DNA from: JBFMDN01 sp040753915
Lineage (GTDB): Bacteria; Desulfobacterota; Desulfomonilia; Desulfomonilales; Desulfomonilaceae
Direction: 5' to 3'
Assembly (NCBI GenBank): GCA_040753915.1
Contig: JBFMDN010000004.1
Location: 83,622-147,621, forward strand
Length of the DNA stretch: 64,000 nucleotides
The notes under the pieces are model-generated. The model saw nothing but the letters and a program-made list of their open reading frames with translations. It had not been told where the DNA came from and ran no database searches. Below, one piece after another: positions 60,115 to 64,000 of this stretch (the stretch's first letter is position 1; each line of letters begins with the position of its first letter). A program made the position numbers and the translations under genes.

Positions 60115-61170
60115 ATGGACCAATTCAGACCAAGAAACGACGATCATCCCGTGAGAGAAATTCAGAAGGGCGTCGAAGACCTGAAAGCTCTCTTTGAGGG
60201 CTTTTTTAGGGGACGAGGCCTCTGGATTGTCATACTGATAGTCATCATCCTGTACCTGTTATCAGGATTCTACATCGTCCAGCCGGGCGAAAGAGGGGTG
60301 GTGCTTCTCTTCGGCAAGCTGAATGCAATAACGGAACCCGGCTTGAGATATCGGCTTCCTAGGCCGTTCATGGACGCGATTACGGTGGATGTGGCAAATG
60401 TTCGCAGGGCTGAGATTGGATTCCGCTCCGACGGCGCGCGCACTCGCAATGTTCCCCAGGAAGCTCTTATGTTGACAGGAGACGAGAACATTGTGGACGT
60501 GCAACTTATCGTTCAGTACGTGGTCAACGACCCCGTGAAATTTCTCTTTGGATCGGACAATCCGGAATCCGCTCTCAAGGCTTCGGCAGAAGTTGCCTTG
60601 CGAGGGGTGGTTGGGGAAAACACCATCGATTTCACCATGACCAGTGGACGGATGGAAGTTCAGAAGAAGGTGGAGATCTATTTGCAGAAGCTTCTGGATA
60701 CCTATAACACCGGTATTCTTGTCGTGCAGGCCCGTCTGTTGGCGGTGGACCCTCCTGCCCAGGTTCAGGAGGCGTTTCATGACGTCGTGCGCGCGTGGGA
60801 GGACCGGGAACGGTTGATAAAAGAAGCGGACGGTTACCGGGAGGACGTTATACCGAAAGCCCGAGGTATGGCCCAACAGGAAATCAGGGAAGCCGAAGCC
60901 TACAAGGCCCAGCGTGTCATTCGCGCACGGGGTGACGCCGCACGATTCGATGTACTGCGCCAGGAGTATGAGAAGGCTCCGGAAGTCACCCGAACGCGCC
61001 TATATCTCGAGAGCGTGGAACGATTCTTGCCCAACACTCGAAAGTTCATCATGGAAGGGGGCGATTCTCGGGTTCTTCCGCTCCTTCCTCTGACGAATCT
61101 CGGTGATGGACCGAAGCAGCAATCGTCTTCCGAGGAGTCCCCTTCCTCTCAGATGAAAGGAAAGCAATGA
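60115..61170 (+). CDS. hflK: HflK, SPFH-family protease modulator
   Basis: 351 residues; CGGAGGAACG precedes the ATG. One N-terminal membrane anchor (about 38-58, LWIVILIVIILYLLSGFYIV) followed by the SPFH/band-7 domain (QPGERGVVLLFGKL, RRAEIGFRSDG, LMLTGDENIVDVQLIVQYVV). HflK and HflC form a large periplasmic-facing cage that limits FtsH proteolysis of membrane proteins. It overlaps hflC by four bases. Confidence 0.95.
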   Translation: MDQFRPRNDDHPVREIQKGVEDLKALFEGFFRGRGLWIVILIVIILYLLSGFYIVQPGERGVVLLFGKLNAITEPGLRYRLPRPFMDAITVDVANVRRAEIGFRSDGARTRNVPQEALMLTGDENIVDVQLIVQYVVNDPVKFLFGSDNPESALKASAEVALRGVVGENTIDFTMTSGRMEVQKKVEIYLQKLLDTYNTGILVVQARLLAVDPPAQVQEAFHDVVRAWEDRERLIKEADGYREDVIPKARGMAQQEIREAEAYKAQRVIRARGDAARFDVLRQEYEKAPEVTRTRLYLESVERFLPNTRKFIMEGGDSRVLPLLPLTNLGDGPKQQSSSEESPSSQMKGKQ

Positions 61171-62054
61171 GCCCGATGGTAAAGATAGGAATCGTCATCG
61201 TTGTGTTGTTGGTGTTACTGGGCCAACCCGCATTCGTCATCAACGAGGCTGAGCAGGGCCTCATCCTCCAATTCGGCAAGCCTATTCGAATCATCCAAGA
61301 GCCAGGCATATACTTGAAATACCCTTTCATTCAGGACCTCATTGTGTTCGACAAGCGAATTTTGGTTGCGGACGCGCGGCCAGCGGAGTATATAACGCTT
61401 GACAAGAAGCGCCTGACTGTGGACACAGTATCGCGCTGGAAGATATCCCAGCCGCTTGAGTTTTATCAGACGGTCAGGGATTATCGTGGAGCGGTCAGCA
61501 GGCTCAATGACACGATATTCGCCCGATTGAGGGAGGCCATAGCTAATCATACGTTCATCTCGTTCATCCGCGAAGAGCGCGAGAACATCATGAACAGAGT
61601 AGCAGAAGAAACGGCGATTCCAGCCAAGCAGTTCGGCATAACGTTGGTGGATGTACGCATCAAACGAGTGGATCTCCCGGAGGAAGTCCAGAACAGTGTG
61701 TTTGCCCGAATGCGGGCAGAGCGCGAGCGTATAGCGAAACGGTACAGGGCTGAAGGCGAAGAGAAAGGCAGGGAAATCAGAGCCAACGCGAACAAGGAAA
61801 AGGAAATCATTCTCGCGGAGGCCTATCGCAAGGCCGAGGTTCTGAAGGGCGACGGAGACGCGGAGGCAACAACCATCTACGCGGAAGCGTACGGGAAGAA
61901 CCGGGAATTCTTCTCTTTCTTGCGCCATATGGACGTGTATCAGAAAATTTTCGGTGAAGACACCACGGTGCTCCTTCGTCCGAATTCACCTCTCATGGAA
62001 TACCTGGACACTCCGTTTGTGGGGGAGACATCTGTTCGAAAGGTCTTACGATAA
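61167..62054 (+). CDS. hflC: HflC, SPFH-family protease modulator
   Basis: 295 residues. Anchor helix at 5-20, then band-7 domain (NEAEQGLILQFGKPIRI, PGIYLKYPFIQDLIVFDKRIL, YITLDKKRLTVDTVSRWKI) and the helical part ending in RAERERIAKRYRAEGEEKGREIRANANKEKEIILAEAYRKAE. Partner of HflK, with its start inside the hflK stop. Confidence 0.95.
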   Translation: MSPMVKIGIVIVVLLVLLGQPAFVINEAEQGLILQFGKPIRIIQEPGIYLKYPFIQDLIVFDKRILVADARPAEYITLDKKRLTVDTVSRWKISQPLEFYQTVRDYRGAVSRLNDTIFARLREAIANHTFISFIREERENIMNRVAEETAIPAKQFGITLVDVRIKRVDLPEEVQNSVFARMRAERERIAKRYRAEGEEKGREIRANANKEKEIILAEAYRKAEVLKGDGDAEATTIYAEAYGKNREFFSFLRHMDVYQKIFGEDTTVLLRPNSPLMEYLDTPFVGETSVRKVLR

Positions 62055-62215
62055 TCGGACCTGATGAGGGGACCCATTTCAACCTGGTTGGCCGGCGGAA
62101 GGAACAACACTCGAAGATCCCAACCAGGCCGTAACCAAACCGGCAAGACGAGCCTTTGTCGAAGTACGATGTTGAGGCTTAAGTCGGTGTCGAGAAAATC
62201 GGAGAGGATGGAGCC

Positions 62216-63742
62216 ATGAAGGCGTTGCTGGTAAATCCGGCCATACCGGACACTTTTTGGAGTTTCAAGCACGTCCTGAAATTCATCAGGAAGAGAGCTG
62301 CGCATGTGCCTCTGGGATTGATCACGGTTGGCGCCATGCTGCCCAAGGACTGGGAGATCAAGCTGGTTGACCTGAACGTTGAGTCCCTGAGGGACGAAGC
62401 CCTCCGATGGGCTGACATGGTCATGCTTGGGGCGATGGTAGTCCAGAAAGAATCCGCCCTCCAGATAGCCGAGCGGGCCAAAGCCATGGGAAAAACCGTG
62501 GTCGCTGGAGGCCCCTATTTTACATCGACTGAAGATACTTTCGAGAATGTGGATCACCTCGTGCTCAACGAGGCCGAAATCACATTGCCGCGCTTCCTGG
62601 AGGATTTGGCAAAAGGCCAGCCAAAGCGGGTCTACTCATCCTCAGAAAAACCTGACCTCTGCATGACCCCTCTGCCTCGATGGGATCTGCTCCACCTCAA
62701 CTACTATGCCTCTCTATCTGTCCAGTACTCCAGAGGTTGCCCATTTGATTGCGAATTCTGCGACATCGTCAACCTCAACGGTCGTAAGCCTCGAGTCAAG
62801 GCAAACGAGCAGATGATTCGGGAGTTCGATGTTCTCTACGACTTAGGGTGGAGGGGCCGTCTGTTCATCGTTGATGACAATTTTATCGGAAACCGGGTCA
62901 AGGTCAAATCCCTGTTGCGTGCACTCATACCGTGGCAGGAAAAACGTGGGTATCCATTTTGCCTGTACACCGAGGCGTCGGTGAACCTCGCTCAAGACCA
63001 GGAGCTCATGACTCTCATGACCTCCGCCGGATTCGATTCGGTTTTTCTCGGCCTGGAAACTCCCGAGGAAGAATGCCTGGCAGAATGTGGCAAACATCAG
63101 AATCGGTCCATGGACCTGCTCGAAGCCGTGAAAACCATTCAGCGCAATGGCATGGAGGTGATGGGGGGATTTATTATTGGATTCGACAATGATCCTCCTA
63201 ACATATTTGAACGTCAGATCAAGTTCATCCAGAGCGGCGGAGTAGTCAAGGCTATGATCGGCCTGCTGCAGGCGATCCCGGGAACGAGGCTATACAAACG
63301 CCTTCAAGAGGAGGGACGTCTCGTCCTCGAGTGCACGGGCGACAACTGCGACGGTACTCTCAATTTCATACCCAAGATGGACTTGCAGACAGTGCGGGAC
63401 GGATACCAGGCTGTCCTGAACTACCTCTATTCACCGAAGCAATACTATATCCGTGTGCGGGAATTCCTTAAGGACTACAAGCCAGTCCGCCGCAGGCGCT
63501 TGGATCGAGCCGAAATCATGGCCTTCTTCCGATCCATCTGGTATTTGGGCCTCCTCGACAAGGGAAAGAACAAGCTCTACTACTGGAAGCTCATTGTTAC
63601 TGCGTTTCTTTTTCACCGAGAGGCTTTCGGCGAAGCAGTATCAAGCGCTATTTTCGGGTATCATTTCAGGAAGCTTCTAAGGGACCGGTCGTCGTCGGCT
63701 GACGAATATCGGAATCTGGTGGCGACTCGAACACAACCCTAG
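62216..63742 (+). CDS. B12-binding radical SAM protein (DUF4070 type)
   Basis: 508 residues; GGAGAGGATGGAGCC precedes the ATG. N-terminal cobalamin-binding Rossmann part (KALLVNPAIPDTFWSF, MVMLGAMVVQKESA, KTVVAGGPYFTS), radical SAM cluster motif CPFDCEFC near 185-192, and a C-terminal region (YYIRVREFLKDYKP) of DUF4070 type. Relatives include hopanoid and other lipid-modifying methylases; this protein's substrate is unknown. About 160 bases downstream of hflC, likely separate. Confidence 0.9.
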   Translation: MKALLVNPAIPDTFWSFKHVLKFIRKRAAHVPLGLITVGAMLPKDWEIKLVDLNVESLRDEALRWADMVMLGAMVVQKESALQIAERAKAMGKTVVAGGPYFTSTEDTFENVDHLVLNEAEITLPRFLEDLAKGQPKRVYSSSEKPDLCMTPLPRWDLLHLNYYASLSVQYSRGCPFDCEFCDIVNLNGRKPRVKANEQMIREFDVLYDLGWRGRLFIVDDNFIGNRVKVKSLLRALIPWQEKRGYPFCLYTEASVNLAQDQELMTLMTSAGFDSVFLGLETPEEECLAECGKHQNRSMDLLEAVKTIQRNGMEVMGGFIIGFDNDPPNIFERQIKFIQSGGVVKAMIGLLQAIPGTRLYKRLQEEGRLVLECTGDNCDGTLNFIPKMDLQTVRDGYQAVLNYLYSPKQYYIRVREFLKDYKPVRRRRLDRAEIMAFFRSIWYLGLLDKGKNKLYYWKLIVTAFLFHREAFGEAVSSAIFGYHFRKLLRDRSSSADEYRNLVATRTQP

Positions 63743-64000
63743 TTCACACTTTCAGGCAAGTACGGTTGAGTGATTACCTCTGCTCTGTTCACGGGCGGGC
63801 GGGTTTGAACCCCGCCCCTACATCCACTGCTTCGGTGCTTCTGCCGCGAAGACCAACGCCACACCCCACGGTAGGGTCACCCATTAAAAGGCCCTCTGTC
63901 AAGGAAAAAACCTCCCCGTTGCCAAGAAACTGAGCGTTTCTTGGCTGAGGTACGGCCGGGATGCGTACAGCGCCGCCAATGCCTGCTCTTGACCGCTGCC
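63743..64000. other. terminal intergenic sequence with a strong hairpin
   Basis: A dispersed palindrome GGGCGGGCGGGTTTGAACCC lies near 63792. At 63921-63945 is a perfect ten-pair hairpin GCCAAGAAAC-TGAGC-GTTTCTTGGC; there is no adjacent T-run on either strand. No gene seen before the window ends. Confidence 0.5.

Overview
The window reads as chromosome of an anaerobic deltaproteobacterium (Desulfobacterota, Syntrophales/Desulfomonile-like). This is inferred from gene content: a molybdenum hydroxylase with a 4-hydroxybenzoyl-CoA-reductase-type beta subunit, an MtaA/UroD-like protein, two COG0523 GTPases, an IscS without the PLP lysine next to IscU, DapL, a B12-binding radical SAM protein, abundant GC-rich dispersed palindromes and, most tellingly, evidence for selenocysteine use. 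No rRNA or tRNA gene was recognised.

Layout. 1-1003: start of an alkaline phosphatase running off the left edge. 1360-6963: a TIGR04076-like protein, an IclR regulator and a three-subunit molybdenum hydroxylase. 6964-7973: a 1-kb array of hairpin-forming repeats. 7974-14237: the most interesting region. Two divergent transcription units encode thioredoxin-like proteins, a thioredoxin-reductase-like flavoprotein, two COG0523 GTPases and an MtaA/UroD-like protein. Two of these genes contain an in-frame TGA exactly where the family has a functional cysteine, each followed by a hairpin that fits the bacterial SECIS model. 14539-20926: a substrate-binding protein/adenylate cyclase operon, an SDR, small secreted proteins, a CGGC protein and an OsmC protein. 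21257-38110: a DISARM-like defence island (SNF2 helicase, large adenine methylase, giant DUF1998 helicase with a C-terminal nuclease-like domain, HD phosphohydrolase and YwgA-like protein), interrupted by a palindromic repeat array carrying a GIY-YIG gene. 38787-45620: an IscS-like/IscU pair, a MoaE-like protein, a [4Fe-4S] protein, a TetR regulator with a third in-frame TGA (aligned with the redox cysteine of NemR), a P-loop-less BtuR-like protein and a carboxymuconolactone decarboxylase-like protein. 46166-52842: a PAS-GGDEF-EAL protein, dapL-carA and a D,D-carboxypeptidase. 53072-59012: a heavy-metal RND efflux module with small Cys/His-rich secreted proteins. 59428-63742: a hypothetical protein, hflK-hflC and a B12-binding radical SAM protein.

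Main hypothesis. The 8-14 kb cluster is a selenoprotein-based thiol/corrinoid system: a methyltransferase-like enzyme whose predicted zinc-ligand cysteine is selenocysteine, served by thioredoxin-like partners (one with a UxxC active site, one with CxxC at the same residue numbers) and a dedicated reductase, with two metallochaperone-type GTPases. The Sec readings are direct sequence observations plus family alignment from memory. The chemistry is inference.
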